From Curtobacterium sp. MCLR17_032 (lineage in GTDB: Bacteria > Actinomycetota > Actinomycetes > Actinomycetales > Microbacteriaceae), in the NCBI RefSeq assembly GCF_003234795.2, contig NZ_CP126268.1:2852001-2916000 (forward strand): a DNA stretch of 64,000 bases, read 5' to 3'. A program made the translations under genes and the position numbers. Every line of letters starts with the position of its first letter. Within the stretch, counting starts at the first letter, position 1. Under the pieces are notes generated by a model. It did no database searches and was not told the DNA's origin. It was given only the letters and a program-made list of their open reading frames with translations. Below, piece after piece: positions 1-6,107 of the stretch.

Positions 1-22
1 GTGTTCATGTCCTGGAGGTCGC

Positions 23-265
23 TCATCCCGTTGCCTCGAGTGAGGGGATGGGGAGCCAGTTGGCGTAGTTCTCGTTGAGGACTTTGCCGATGGCGATGAG
101 TTCGAGCATCCGGAATCCGGGTCCTCGGCCGGCTAGGGACCGGGTGAGGGTTGTTCGGGCGATTCCGGTAGCGTTGGCGAGCTGCATCTTGTTGATGCCT
201 GCTTGCTCCATCGAGGACGTGACGCGTTTGCCGATCTCTTCGTTGATCCACGTCGCGGTGTCCAT
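23..265 (-). CDS. Small XRE-family HTH repressor-like protein
   Basis: An 80-residue protein consisting essentially of one lambda-repressor-like helix-turn-helix (roughly residues 18-65, with the pattern MQLANATGIARTTLTRSLAG giving the two HTH helices). It has no C-terminal LexA-type protease or dimerisation domain, so it would be a Cro-like or short C-repressor-type regulator. Its promoter region carries a perfect 7-bp inverted repeat that sits exactly between TTGCAA (-35) and TAGAGT (-10), and the start codon is only 6 nt past the -10, suggesting a leaderless mRNA and autorepression. The same operator core is found before the integrase operon at 3485-3499. It is divergent from the HTH gene at 396. 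Its identity as the element's master repressor is inference. Confidence 0.8.
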   Translation of the reverse strand: MDTATWINEEIGKRVTSSMEQAGINKMQLANATGIARTTLTRSLAGRGPGFRMLELIAIGKVLNENYANWLPIPSLEATG

Positions 266-300
266 ACGGCAACTCTAGTGACCGTTTGGTCACTTTGCAA
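266..300 (-). promoter_or_regulatory. Promoter and operator of the HTH repressor gene
   Basis: On the minus strand TTGCAA (300-295) and TAGAGT (277-272) are separated by 17 nt. That spacer is filled by the inverted repeat AGTGACC-GTTT-GGTCACT read at 277-294 on the plus strand. A protein bound there would block RNA polymerase. The 15-bp core AGTGACCGTTTGGTC recurs at 3485-3499 in front of the integrase operon. Confidence 0.75.
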
Positions 301-307
301 CACGGCT

Positions 308-395
308 TGTCCGCATTTTGGGGTACAAAAAGGTGGACAGAAAGACCCGTCTGTTCACTTGCGCGTTGTCCAGTATGGGCCATATAGTGTCCATC
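308..395 (+). promoter_or_regulatory. Promoter with repeated TGTCC half-sites
   Basis: TATAGT at 385-390 lies 5 nt before the GTG start at 396, and TTGCGC lies about 18 nt further upstream, giving a plausible leaderless promoter. The motif TGTCC, or its complement GGACA, occurs at 309, 335, 367 and 388. TGGACAG (334-340) and CTGTTCA (351-357) form an imperfect inverted repeat. These may be binding sites for the small HTH protein encoded next; this is inference. Confidence 0.45.
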
Positions 396-650
396 GTGAC
401 CAACGAGACCCCTGCTGAGATCGACCCCTACACCGCCGCGTTCGCTGCCGAGCTGCGCGCCGAGCGTGGACGCAAGCAGATCGGGTTCGACGAGATCGCC
501 GCGAAGACCGGCATCAACAAGCGCACCCTGTTCCGCCTCTTCGACGGCGAGCGGGACCTGCGGGCCAAGCACCTGATCCTCATCGCAGACGCGCTCGGCA
601 TCGACGCGCAGGAGATCATCACCCGGGTTGAGGCGACGGTCGGCGAGTAG
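396..650 (+). CDS. Small HTH regulator (Cro/C1 type)
   Basis: An 84-residue protein beginning at GTG (VTNETPAEIDP). An in-frame ATG at 375 exists but lies upstream of the TATAGT -10 hexamer, so the GTG is preferred. Residues about 15-70 form a helix-turn-helix: FDEIAAKTGINKRTLFRLFD followed by a helix with LILIADALGID, typical of the XRE fold. It is transcribed away from the repressor gene at 23-265, an arrangement like the cI/cro pair of temperate elements. A strong hairpin terminator follows within 20 nt. Target sites are unknown; the TGTCC repeats in its own promoter are candidates. Confidence 0.8.
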   Translation: MTNETPAEIDPYTAAFAAELRAERGRKQIGFDEIAAKTGINKRTLFRLFDGERDLRAKHLILIADALGIDAQEIITRVEATVGE

Positions 651-666
651 CGCCCTCCCCCAACGA

Positions 667-703
667 AAGAAGCCCCCCGGCTGGTTAGGCCGGGGGGCTT
701 CTT
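667..703. terminator. Bidirectional intrinsic terminator
   Basis: A perfect 15-bp stem (667-681 with 689-703) with a 7-nt loop, flanked by A-rich and T-rich ends (AAGAAG...CTTCTT). It lies between the ends of the convergent genes at 396-650 and 712-894 and can serve both strands. Confidence 0.9.
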
Positions 704-711
704 CGTGTGGC

Positions 712-894
712 TCAGCAGCTGACTGCGGTGTCCACTGCGTCGAACAGGGTGCACATGCTGACTCCGAGTCGCCGTGCTTCCCATGCGAGTTCCGTGACGC
801 TTGGGTTGTCGTGGTCACTCAGTGTCATGCCGGCGCGTTCGGCTGCGATGCCGATGATGACGCCTTGGTCGTGTGCTTGGTCCAGGGTCCCCAC
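712..894 (-). CDS. Small SOS-promoter-driven protein, ANTAR-like helices
   Basis: A 60-residue protein starting at GTG 894, with a good ribosome-binding site (GAGAGG about 8 nt upstream). The sequence is predicted helical (LDQAHDQGVIIGIAAERAGM, then ELAWEARRLGVSMCTLFDAVD) and resembles the three-helix pattern of ANTAR RNA-binding domains, but the match is weak and made by eye only. Upstream is a LexA box overlapping the -10 of a well-spaced promoter, so expression is likely induced by DNA damage. It lies downstream of the integrase gene on the same strand but has its own promoter. A role as inducer or antirepressor of the element is conceivable but not shown by sequence. Confidence 0.65.
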   Translation of the reverse strand: MGTLDQAHDQGVIIGIAAERAGMTLSDHDNPSVTELAWEARRLGVSMCTLFDAVDTAVSC

Positions 895-927
895 TTGCTG
901 ATCCTCTCTCGAGTCCTTGTGATGCGT

Positions 928-959
928 TCGAACATACGTTCGACTACCGACAGTGGCAA
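928..959 (-). promoter_or_regulatory. LexA (SOS) box overlapping promoter
   Basis: TCGAAC-ATAC-GTTCGA at 928-943 is a perfect 6+6 inverted repeat matching the known actinobacterial LexA operator form (TCGAAC N4 GTTCGA). On the minus strand TTGCCA (959-954), a 17-nt spacer and TATGTT (936-931) make a good promoter, with the -10 lying inside the LexA box. The promoter points at the small gene 712-894. Confidence 0.8.
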
Positions 960-981
960 CCCCCTTCGCGTGGGTGGATAG

Positions 982-2226
982 TCACGACTCGATCTCGGGC
1001 AGCGCACCAGCCATCGCCACCTGCACCGCCAGCGCCGCGGCTGTCAGGTTGTCGGGCGACAGGTGGCCGTAGCGGTCGACAGTGGTGGTGATCGACTCGT
1101 GGCCGAGCCGCCGCTGGATGACCGGCAGGGGTGTGCCACCGTTGATCAACCATGATGCATGCGTGTGCCGGAGGTCGTGGATGCGGGGCTCCTTATGGAT
1201 CCGGTCCCCCACCGAGGCGGGCTCCTGATGCCACTCGTGACCGCCCCGGTTCGGGACCCAGTGCGGCTTGTGGTCCTTCACGATGTCGAATGCCGGCCGT
1301 CCGTTGGCGAGGTTCCGTGCGGGTGCCCAAACCTCCTTGTGGAACGTCTGCTGCAGGATGGCGTTGCCGTGCCGGTTGGTGAACACGAGCTCCCCGCGCT
1401 GCTCGACGAGCGGCCGCAGGAGGGTGATCAGTCCGGGTGGCAGGGAGATCGTGCGCTTGGACCGGCTGGTCTTCGGTGCGCCCAGGTAGCGGCCCTTCGC
1501 GATGCTGTCCTTCCATGCTCGGGACACGCGGACGACGCCTGCCTCGAGGTCGAAGTCGCCGGGGCGTAGCGCGGTCGCTTCGGACCAGCGCATGCCGGTG
1601 CCGGCGAGGGTCTGCACGAGCGGCTGCCAGTACGGCGGGATGAAGGACAGCAGCCGGGTGTACTCGTCGCCGGACAGGAACGTCATCTCCCGCGACTCGG
1701 ACGCGGGCATGTTGGTGCCCTCGCAGGGGTTCCGGTCGACGACACCACGCTGCACGGCGTGCTGGAACATGGCGTAGAGGAACCCGTGGCGGTTCTTGAT
1801 CGTCTTCGCGCCGAGCGGTCGGGGCAGCTTCCCGTCGACCTCACGGGTCGGCGCGGCCTGTTCGTTGATCCACCCCGCGATGACTTCCGGGGTCACCATG
1901 TTCAGCGGCAGGTGACCCATCCACGGGCCGATCGACCGTCGCATGAACATCCGGTAGTGGTCGAGCGTCTTCCCTTCCACACCCGACTTCGACGCGATGT
2001 ACGTGTCCGCGTACTCGGCCACGGTCGGCGTCGTCGGCCCGACGTCGCGCTTCACCCACGTCAGGGCGAACTCAGGGCCGTGCTGACGGACCAGACCGGC
2101 CCACTCACGGGCACGCGCCTCATCGCCGAATGCGAGGGTCTTAGACGCCCCGTCGAGTCGGTAGCGGACGTCGTAGGAGACGCCCTTGCTGGTCGGGCGG
2201 ATGCGGAGACTAGCGGCGTGGGTCAT
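982..2226 (-). CDS. int: Tyrosine site-specific integrase
   Basis: A 414-residue phage-type tyrosine recombinase. An N-terminal arm-binding region (about 5-60) is followed by a SAM-like core-binding domain (about 70-170) and the catalytic domain. The catalytic set is visible: Arg in TGMRWSEATALR (about 225), H350-x-x-R353 in HDLRHTH, His376 in LGHES, and nucleophile Tyr386 in TVDRYGH. The ATG at 2226 is chosen over one 21 nt upstream because GGAGAGG lies 7 nt before it. The stop of the preceding 36-codon gene overlaps this ATG (TGATG), so translation is probably coupled. It is the last gene of an operon running from 3471 and should catalyse integration and excision at the tRNA-Ser site. Confidence 0.95.
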   Translation of the reverse strand: MTHAASLRIRPTSKGVSYDVRYRLDGASKTLAFGDEARAREWAGLVRQHGPEFALTWVKRDVGPTTPTVAEYADTYIASKSGVEGKTLDHYRMFMRRSIGPWMGHLPLNMVTPEVIAGWINEQAAPTREVDGKLPRPLGAKTIKNRHGFLYAMFQHAVQRGVVDRNPCEGTNMPASESREMTFLSGDEYTRLLSFIPPYWQPLVQTLAGTGMRWSEATALRPGDFDLEAGVVRVSRAWKDSIAKGRYLGAPKTSRSKRTISLPPGLITLLRPLVEQRGELVFTNRHGNAILQQTFHKEVWAPARNLANGRPAFDIVKDHKPHWVPNRGGHEWHQEPASVGDRIHKEPRIHDLRHTHASWLINGGTPLPVIQRRLGHESITTTVDRYGHLSPDNLTAAALAVQVAMAGALPEIES

Positions 2227-2336
2227 CAGTCCCCTCTCCGGTCGCACGACGGGCAGTCACACTCGAGAGCACCGCATGTGATGTAGTGCAGCCACTCGAA
2301 CTCTCCTGGGTACGTCGGACGCCTTGCGCAGATCAC
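2226..2336 (-). CDS. 36-residue cysteine-rich protein coupled to integrase
   Basis: A very short gene from GTG 2336 to TGA 2226. The protein has five cysteines: C3, C21, C26, C28 and C31, the last four in the pattern YITCGALECDCPSCDRR, suggesting a small zinc-binding knuckle. The start GTG overlaps the stop of the upstream 42-codon gene (GTGA), and its own stop overlaps the integrase start (TGATG). GGAAGG lies about 10 nt before the start. The overlap at both ends is the main argument that it is translated. Small basic or zinc-binding proteins beside integrases are sometimes excision factors; that function is only a guess here. Confidence 0.55.
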   Translation of the reverse strand: MICARRPTYPGEFEWLHYITCGALECDCPSCDRRGD

Positions 2337-2461
2337 CTTTCGTCAGCCTTCCATCGTTCGAGCCGTGCTCGCGCTTCATCCCGGCGCTGCTTGGCTCGTG
2401 CCGCTTCGATCCAGCCGCGACGCCATGCCAAGTGGGCGCGAGACAGCCAGCGACGAACCAC
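2333..2461 (-). CDS. 42-residue basic helical protein
   Basis: Starts at GTG 2461, whose first G is the last base of the TAG stop of the upstream gene, and ends at 2333 overlapping the next GTG. The product is strongly basic and helical (WLSRAHLAWRRGWIEAARAK, then RDEARARLERWKADER) with no hydrophobic segment. It could bind nucleic acid or form a short coiled coil. No family is recognised. Evidence for coding is its placement in an unbroken chain of overlapping starts and stops and the absence of any other reading through this stretch. An excisionase-like role is possible given size, charge and position but unproven. Confidence 0.55.
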   Translation of the reverse strand: MVRRWLSRAHLAWRRGWIEAARAKQRRDEARARLERWKADER

Positions 2462-2688
2462 TACTCCCGCTTCCAGTCGCCGTGCGCATCGAGCATCCGC
2501 TCCGGCCCGTACTTCTGGGTGTTAACGCCGCGGCTGAACGCAATGCGGATCAGTGTCTCAATCGACGTCCAATCACCTTGAGAACTCCGAGGAAGCCGGG
2601 TGTGCATCGCTGCAGCGTCCCGCAGGGCAGCATCTTCAGCAGCACCCAGCCACGAGTGCTTCGGCTGGAAGTCATTGTCATCATTCAT
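2461..2688 (-). CDS. Hypothetical 75-residue protein of integrase operon
   Basis: Begins MNDDNDFQPKHSW; an upstream in-frame start at 2766 would overlap the preceding gene heavily and is rejected. The protein is polar with one predicted helix (AAEDAALRDAAAMHT) and a motif GDWTSIETLIRIAFSRGVN; no transmembrane segment or known domain is recognised. It starts 14 nt after the stop of the 105-residue gene, the only non-overlapping junction longer than 2 nt in this operon, and its TAG shares a base with the GTG of the next gene. Function unknown. Confidence 0.65.
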   Translation of the reverse strand: MNDDNDFQPKHSWLGAAEDAALRDAAAMHTRLPRSSQGDWTSIETLIRIAFSRGVNTQKYGPERMLDAHGDWKRE

Positions 2689-2702
2689 GTCACTACCTTG
2701 AC

Positions 2703-3020
2703 TCACAGCGCGTCCGCTTTCCAGCAGGTGCAGCCCACGTCGCTGGTACCGCCGCTGATCGCCCACACTTCGCAGAGATCATCGTGGGGGCGTGCGGCGA
2801 TCACGGAACGCAGGCGGTCTCGCTGGACAAGCGCATCTTTCAGGCGCGCCATCTCCGCGTGGAACCAAACGCGCGGCACTGTTTCCTTCCGCAGTCGGTC
2901 CAACTCGTCAGCGGCAGCACGGAGAGCAGACGCCGCCTCTTCGAACTCCTCGTCGAGCGGCGAGACCCCGACCACTGCGGTCGCCAGCGCACGCATCTGC
3001 TCCGGGGTGGGGGCGGTCAT
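2703..3020 (-). CDS. Hypothetical 105-residue protein with coiled coil
   Basis: The first half is helical and acidic (EEFEEAASALRAAADELDRL, about residues 24-43), followed by a basic amphipathic stretch (MARLKDALVQRDRLRSVIAA). The C-terminus contains two nearby cysteines (DVGCTCWKADAL). No membrane segment is seen. Its ATG overlaps the stop of the preceding gene by 4 nt (ATGA), indicating coupling. Proteins of this kind are frequent in actinophages without assigned roles; no function is assigned. Confidence 0.7.
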   Translation of the reverse strand: MTAPTPEQMRALATAVVGVSPLDEEFEEAASALRAAADELDRLRKETVPRVWFHAEMARLKDALVQRDRLRSVIAARPHDDLCEVWAISGGTSDVGCTCWKADAL

Positions 3021-3223
3021 ACGTCAGCCTCGTCTTCCGTGAGGTTGCGCCCCATCACTTCACGCTTGGCCCGGAGCAGTTCTGCCTCAGCGCGGTAGTT
3101 CGCGGCACGGTGCTTGTACCTTGCACGATCTGCCCAAGACCGAAAAATCACCCCGATGACGTAGGCGGTGGCGATGACCGCCAAGGTCCAGATGAATGCT
3201 GCGTCCGCGGGCGCTAGTGTCAC
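3017..3223 (-). CDS. Small single-pass membrane protein
   Basis: A 68-residue protein with an N-terminal transmembrane helix (FIWTLAVIATAYVIGVIF, about residues 9-27) and a charged, helical C-terminal tail (YRAEAELLRAKREVMGRNL). The start is taken as GTG 3223 because GGAG lies 8 nt before it. A TTG at 3229 overlapping the upstream stop (TTGA) is also possible but has poor Shine-Dalgarno spacing. It is in the middle of the integrase operon. It could be a membrane-tethered regulator or exclusion-type protein; nothing in the sequence decides this. Confidence 0.65.
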   Translation of the reverse strand: MTLAPADAAFIWTLAVIATAYVIGVIFRSWADRARYKHRAANYRAEAELLRAKREVMGRNLTEDEADV

Positions 3224-3225
3224 GC

Positions 3226-3471
3226 TCAACGCTCCAACGCTCCCTCGCGGTATGGGTTGACGAAACGGGGGCCGTCTTCGCCTTCAGCTTCGCGTCGGAG
3301 GCCATCCGCGTACCCCTCCTCATAGGCAGATGCTCGTGCTTCACGGTCGGGCATTCGGAGGCGAGAGAACCACTCGTCGAAGTCAGCCGGCGCGACCTTC
3401 GCGTCGTACTCAGTGGCGGAACTGCGGACAGCCTTCGTGCGCAGCTGACGAGGGTTGTGAGTATCGGTCAT
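3226..3471 (-). CDS. Hypothetical 81-residue protein, first gene of integrase operon
   Basis: Start ATG 3471 follows a -10-like TACTAT by 6 nt, so the transcript is probably leaderless. The protein is polar (MTDTHNPRQLRTKAV..., with EWFSRLRMPDREARASAYEE and a Gly-rich YADGLRREAEGEDGP segment), without recognised domain. Reading the frame further upstream would run through the operator and tRNA-proximal sequence and is rejected. It is the promoter-proximal gene of the operon ending in the integrase and is controlled by the operator at 3485-3499. Confidence 0.65.
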   Translation of the reverse strand: MTDTHNPRQLRTKAVRSSATEYDAKVAPADFDEWFSRLRMPDREARASAYEEGYADGLRREAEGEDGPRFVNPYREGALER

Positions 3472-3505
3472 AGTGACATAGTACGACCAAACGGTCACTT
3501 TCGCG
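3472..3505 (-). promoter_or_regulatory. Promoter/operator of the integrase operon
   Basis: On the minus strand TACTAT lies 6 nt before the ATG at 3471. Just upstream is AGTGACCGTTTGGTC (3499-3485), identical over 15 bp to the operator of the HTH repressor gene at 277-291. A consensus -35 is not evident. In both promoters the operator occupies the space just upstream of the -10, so the same repressor probably silences both. Confidence 0.7.
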
Positions 3506-3513
3506 ACCGTCCG

Positions 3514-3576
3514 CTGCCACGCTGCCACACGTGCGTTCGGCGGACATCTGCGTCCTGGTGGCAGAAAGCCGTGGCA
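3514..3576. repeat. Cluster of GTGGCA(G) motifs between operon and tRNA
   Basis: GTGGCAG occurs on the minus strand at 3520-3514 and 3528-3522 and on the plus strand at 3558-3564, with a related GTGGCA at 3571-3576. The pairs are spaced about one helical turn apart (8 and 13 nt). Their position between the integrase operon and the presumed attachment site suits integrase arm-type sites; this is inference. Confidence 0.35.
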
Positions 3577-3625
3577 TCCAGTGTGGTTGATCCCACTAAC
3601 CACCTGCTGATCAGGGGTTCCTACG

Positions 3626-3710
3626 CGGAGGGTGTGGGATTCGAACCCACGAGACATCTCTGCCCACCTGTTTTCAAGACAGGCTCCATCGGCCACTCGG
3701 ACAACCCTCC
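3626..3710 (-). tRNA. tRNA-Ser(UGA)
   Basis: The minus strand reads GGAGGGTTGTCCGAGTGG at the 5' end and closes with a seven-pair acceptor stem (GGAGGGT with ACCCTCC), discriminator G at 3626, and no encoded CCA. The anticodon stem-loop is CCTGT-CTTGAAA-ACAGG with anticodon TGA. A long variable arm and a standard T arm (GTGGG-TTCGAAT-CCCAC) confirm a serine tRNA. A -10-like TAGACT lies about 40 nt upstream. It sits next to the HAD gene and serS, and its 3' end is the likely integration target of the element on the left. Confidence 0.96.
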
Positions 3711-3806
3711 GTGACCCGACCACGTGGCGAGACGTGACCGGGTCCCGAGCAGTCTACCGAGCCTCCCGGCCCGCGCGCAGCCAGCGCCCGTCAGCCGGAA
3801 CAGCCG

Positions 3807-4700
3807 TCAGCGCGGCAACGTGTCCAGTGCCGCCGCGAGCCCGTCGTCCGTGACGCCGCCCGTCAGCTCGTTGCCCGCGTCCACGACGTCGTCGGGCGCC
3901 TGCCCCATGACGACCCCGCGACCCGAGGTAGAGGCCCACCGCAGCATGTCGATGTCGTTGCGTCCGTCACCGGCCGCGAAGACGCGGGAGCGCGGGATGT
4001 CGAGCCACTCACGGACGCGCTCCATGGCCGTCGCCTTGGTGACCCCTTCGGGTGCGATGTCGAGCCACGCGGTCCAACCGACCGTGTACGAGACCTTGTG
4101 CAGCCCCATCTTGTCGACGATGTCCAGGAACTCCTCGAGGCCGTGCTCCGGGGAGATCACGACGACACGGGTGGCCTGGACACCGAGCAGGCGCTCGAAC
4201 TCGACGTGGTCGCCGGACGCCGTCATCGTGTCGTCGGGGAAGTCGCCGGAGAGCAGGTAGTGCCCGGTCTCGTCCTCGACCCCGTAGGCCCCGTTCTCGA
4301 GGGCGCCGCGGATCGTCTGCAAGACCTCGGTCGGGTCGAACGTCTCGACGTGCACCCGCTCGTACGCGCCGGACTCGGTGCGCTTCAGGGTCAGTGCACC
4401 GTTGGCGCAGACCAGGTACTTCGGCTGGATGCCGAGCCGTTCGAGCAGCGGGACGGTCATGCCCTCGCTGCGACCGGTGGAGAGCATGACCTCGTGCCCG
4501 GCGGCTTCGGTGTCGAGGAGCGCCTGGATGACGGTGTCGGTGACGACCCCGTCCTCGCGCATGGTGGTGCCGTCGATGTCGAGGGCGACGAGCCAGCGCT
4601 TGACGCGCGCGGGCACCGCGGCTTCGGCCGACCCCGAAGCCGCAGCGAGGCCCGAGCCCGACGCCTCGGAACCGTCGACGAATCCGCGTGAGGAGCTCAT
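3807..4700 (-). CDS. Cof-type HAD-superfamily phosphatase
   Basis: A 297-residue haloacid-dehalogenase-like hydrolase. Motif I is ALDIDGTT (nucleophile Asp41, acid/base Asp43), motif II is LSTGRS, and the C-terminal motif is [12 protein letters not shown]. The large inserted cap between motifs II and III is typical of Cof/YidA-type sugar-phosphate or phosphate-ester phosphatases. Residues 1-30 are a Ser/Ala/Gly-rich, likely flexible extension. The ATG overlaps the serS stop (ATGA), so the two genes are co-transcribed and probably translationally coupled. The substrate cannot be inferred from sequence. Confidence 0.92.
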   Translation of the reverse strand: MSSSRGFVDGSEASGSGLAAASGSAEAAVPARVKRWLVALDIDGTTMREDGVVTDTVIQALLDTEAAGHEVMLSTGRSEGMTVPLLERLGIQPKYLVCANGALTLKRTESGAYERVHVETFDPTEVLQTIRGALENGAYGVEDETGHYLLSGDFPDDTMTASGDHVEFERLLGVQATRVVVISPEHGLEEFLDIVDKMGLHKVSYTVGWTAWLDIAPEGVTKATAMERVREWLDIPRSRVFAAGDGRNDIDMLRWASTSGRGVVMGQAPDDVVDAGNELTGGVTDDGLAAALDTLPR

Positions 4701-5968
4701 CGGGGCTCGATCACCTCGACGCCGCCGAGGTACGGACGGAGCACCTCGGGGATGACGACGGAGCCGTCCTCCTGCTGGTGGGTCTCGAGGATCGCGACGA
4801 GCCAGCGGGTGGTGGCGAGGGTGCCGTTGAGCGTGGCGACCGGGGCGGTCTTGCCGCTCTCGGTGCGGTACCGGATGTCGAGGCGACGGGCCTGGAAGGT
4901 CGTGCAGTTCGACGTCGAGGTGAGCTCGCGGTAGGTGCCCTGCGTCGGCACCCATGCTTCGAGGTCGTACTTGCGCGCAGCGCTCGTGCCGAGGTCGCCG
5001 GCCGCGGTCTCGATGACGCGGTAGTGCAGCCCGAGGTCCTGCAGCATCGACTCCTGGTAGGACATCAGCCGCTGGTGCTCGGCGTCGGCCTGGTCCGGGT
5101 GGACGTAGGCGAACATCTCGAGCTTGTTGAACTGGTGCACGCGGAGGATGCCGCGGTTGTCGCGACCCGCGGACCCGGCTTCGCGGCGGTAGCAGGTGGA
5201 CCAGCCGGCGTAGCGGAGGGCCTGGTCGTCGCCGTCCGGGAACTGCAGGATCTCGTCGGCGTGGTACCCGGCGAGGGCGACCTCGCTGGTGCCGGTCAGG
5301 TACAGGTCGTCGGCTTCGAGGCGGTAGACCTCGGCCGCGTGCTCGCCGAGGAAGCCGGTGCCGGCCATCGTCTCGGGGCGCACGAGCGTCGGCGTGATGA
5401 GCGGCTCGAACCCGTGCGCGACGGCACGGTCGAGGCCGAGCGACATCAGCGCGATCTCGAGTCGGGCACCCATCCCGCGCAGGAAGTAGAAGCGCGAGCC
5501 GGAGACCTTGACACCGCGGGCGATGTCGATGATGCCCAGGGACTCACCGAGGTCGGCGTGGTCCTTCGGCTCGAACGAGAACTCCGGCTTGGTGCCGACG
5601 GTGCGGAGGGTGACGAAGTCGTCCTCGCCCCCGGCGGGCACGTCGGGCATGACGACGTTCGGGATCGAGCGGACGACGGTGTTGAAGGTGTCCTCGGCCG
5701 CGGTGACGGTGGCCTGCGCCTCCTTCACCTTCGCGGAGAGCGCCTGGGCCTGCTGCACGAGAGCGGCCTTCTCGTCCTTCGGCGCCTTGGCGACGGTCTT
5801 GCCGAACGCGTTCTGCTCGGCGCGGAGCGCCTCGAACGCGGTGATGGCCGCCCGTCGGGCGGAGTCGGCTGCGACGGCCTGGTCGACGACGTCGACGGAG
5901 GCGCCGCGCGCCGCCTGCGAGGCCTTGATGAGGTCCGGTTCGTCGCGCAACAGCTGGGGGTCGATCAC
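4697..5968 (-). CDS. serS: Serine-tRNA ligase
   Basis: A 423-residue class II aminoacyl-tRNA synthetase that charges tRNA-Ser. The N-terminal [17 protein letters not shown] leads into the helical tRNA-binding arm (about 30-105). The catalytic core shows the Ser-specific [11 protein letters not shown], motif 2 [20 protein letters not shown] and motif 3 region [19 protein letters not shown]. Length matches the family. It heads an operon with the HAD phosphatase and is only 1 kb from a tRNA-Ser gene. The upstream gap contains a REP-like palindrome at 6013-6054. Confidence 0.97.
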   Translation of the reverse strand: MIDPQLLRDEPDLIKASQAARGASVDVVDQAVAADSARRAAITAFEALRAEQNAFGKTVAKAPKDEKAALVQQAQALSAKVKEAQATVTAAEDTFNTVVRSIPNVVMPDVPAGGEDDFVTLRTVGTKPEFSFEPKDHADLGESLGIIDIARGVKVSGSRFYFLRGMGARLEIALMSLGLDRAVAHGFEPLITPTLVRPETMAGTGFLGEHAAEVYRLEADDLYLTGTSEVALAGYHADEILQFPDGDDQALRYAGWSTCYRREAGSAGRDNRGILRVHQFNKLEMFAYVHPDQADAEHQRLMSYQESMLQDLGLHYRVIETAAGDLGTSAARKYDLEAWVPTQGTYRELTSTSNCTTFQARRLDIRYRTESGKTAPVATLNGTLATTRWLVAILETHQQEDGSVVIPEVLRPYLGGVEVIEPR

Positions 5969-6012
5969 CGGCCCAGCTTACCCAGCCACGGATGACCAGC
6001 CGGTGAACCACC

Positions 6013-6054
6013 GGACGGGAGGCCCGTGGCACGGCCGATCCGCGCCTCCCGTCC
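6013..6054. repeat. REP-like palindrome, copy 1
   Basis: An inverted repeat with ends GGACGGGAGGC and GCCTCCCGTCC, 42 bp overall. This copy lies between the divergent starts of serS and the diacylglycerol kinase gene, where a terminator would not be expected. Confidence 0.85.
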
Positions 6055-6107
6055 GTCTCGTGGCCGCGTTCCGGACCGCGCAGCACCTGTTCGGTAGCGT
6101 TGATCGC

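Larger units (their letters stand above)
1..3640. mobile_element. End of a tRNA-Ser-integrated mobile element (partial)
   Basis: This segment contains a tyrosine integrase, two small HTH regulators facing away from each other, an SOS-type promoter, and a chain of small overlapping genes, and it stops at the 3' end of a tRNA-Ser gene. Tyrosine integrases of phages and integrative elements commonly recombine within tRNA 3' ends, so the right attachment site probably lies within roughly 3620-3650. The other end is beyond the left edge of the window, so size and type (prophage, ICE or satellite) cannot be told. No structural phage or conjugation genes are visible in this part. Confidence 0.75.

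Noticed and set aside
2365..3098. Plus-strand frames across the small-gene operon
   Set aside because: They run against the interlocked minus-strand genes and have no ribosome-binding sites or natural protein composition.
4688..5995. Long plus-strand open frame opposite serS
   Set aside because: It is the antisense shadow of a clear serine-tRNA ligase in GC-rich DNA; low-complexity Val/Gly/Glu/Asp-rich composition and no family motifs.
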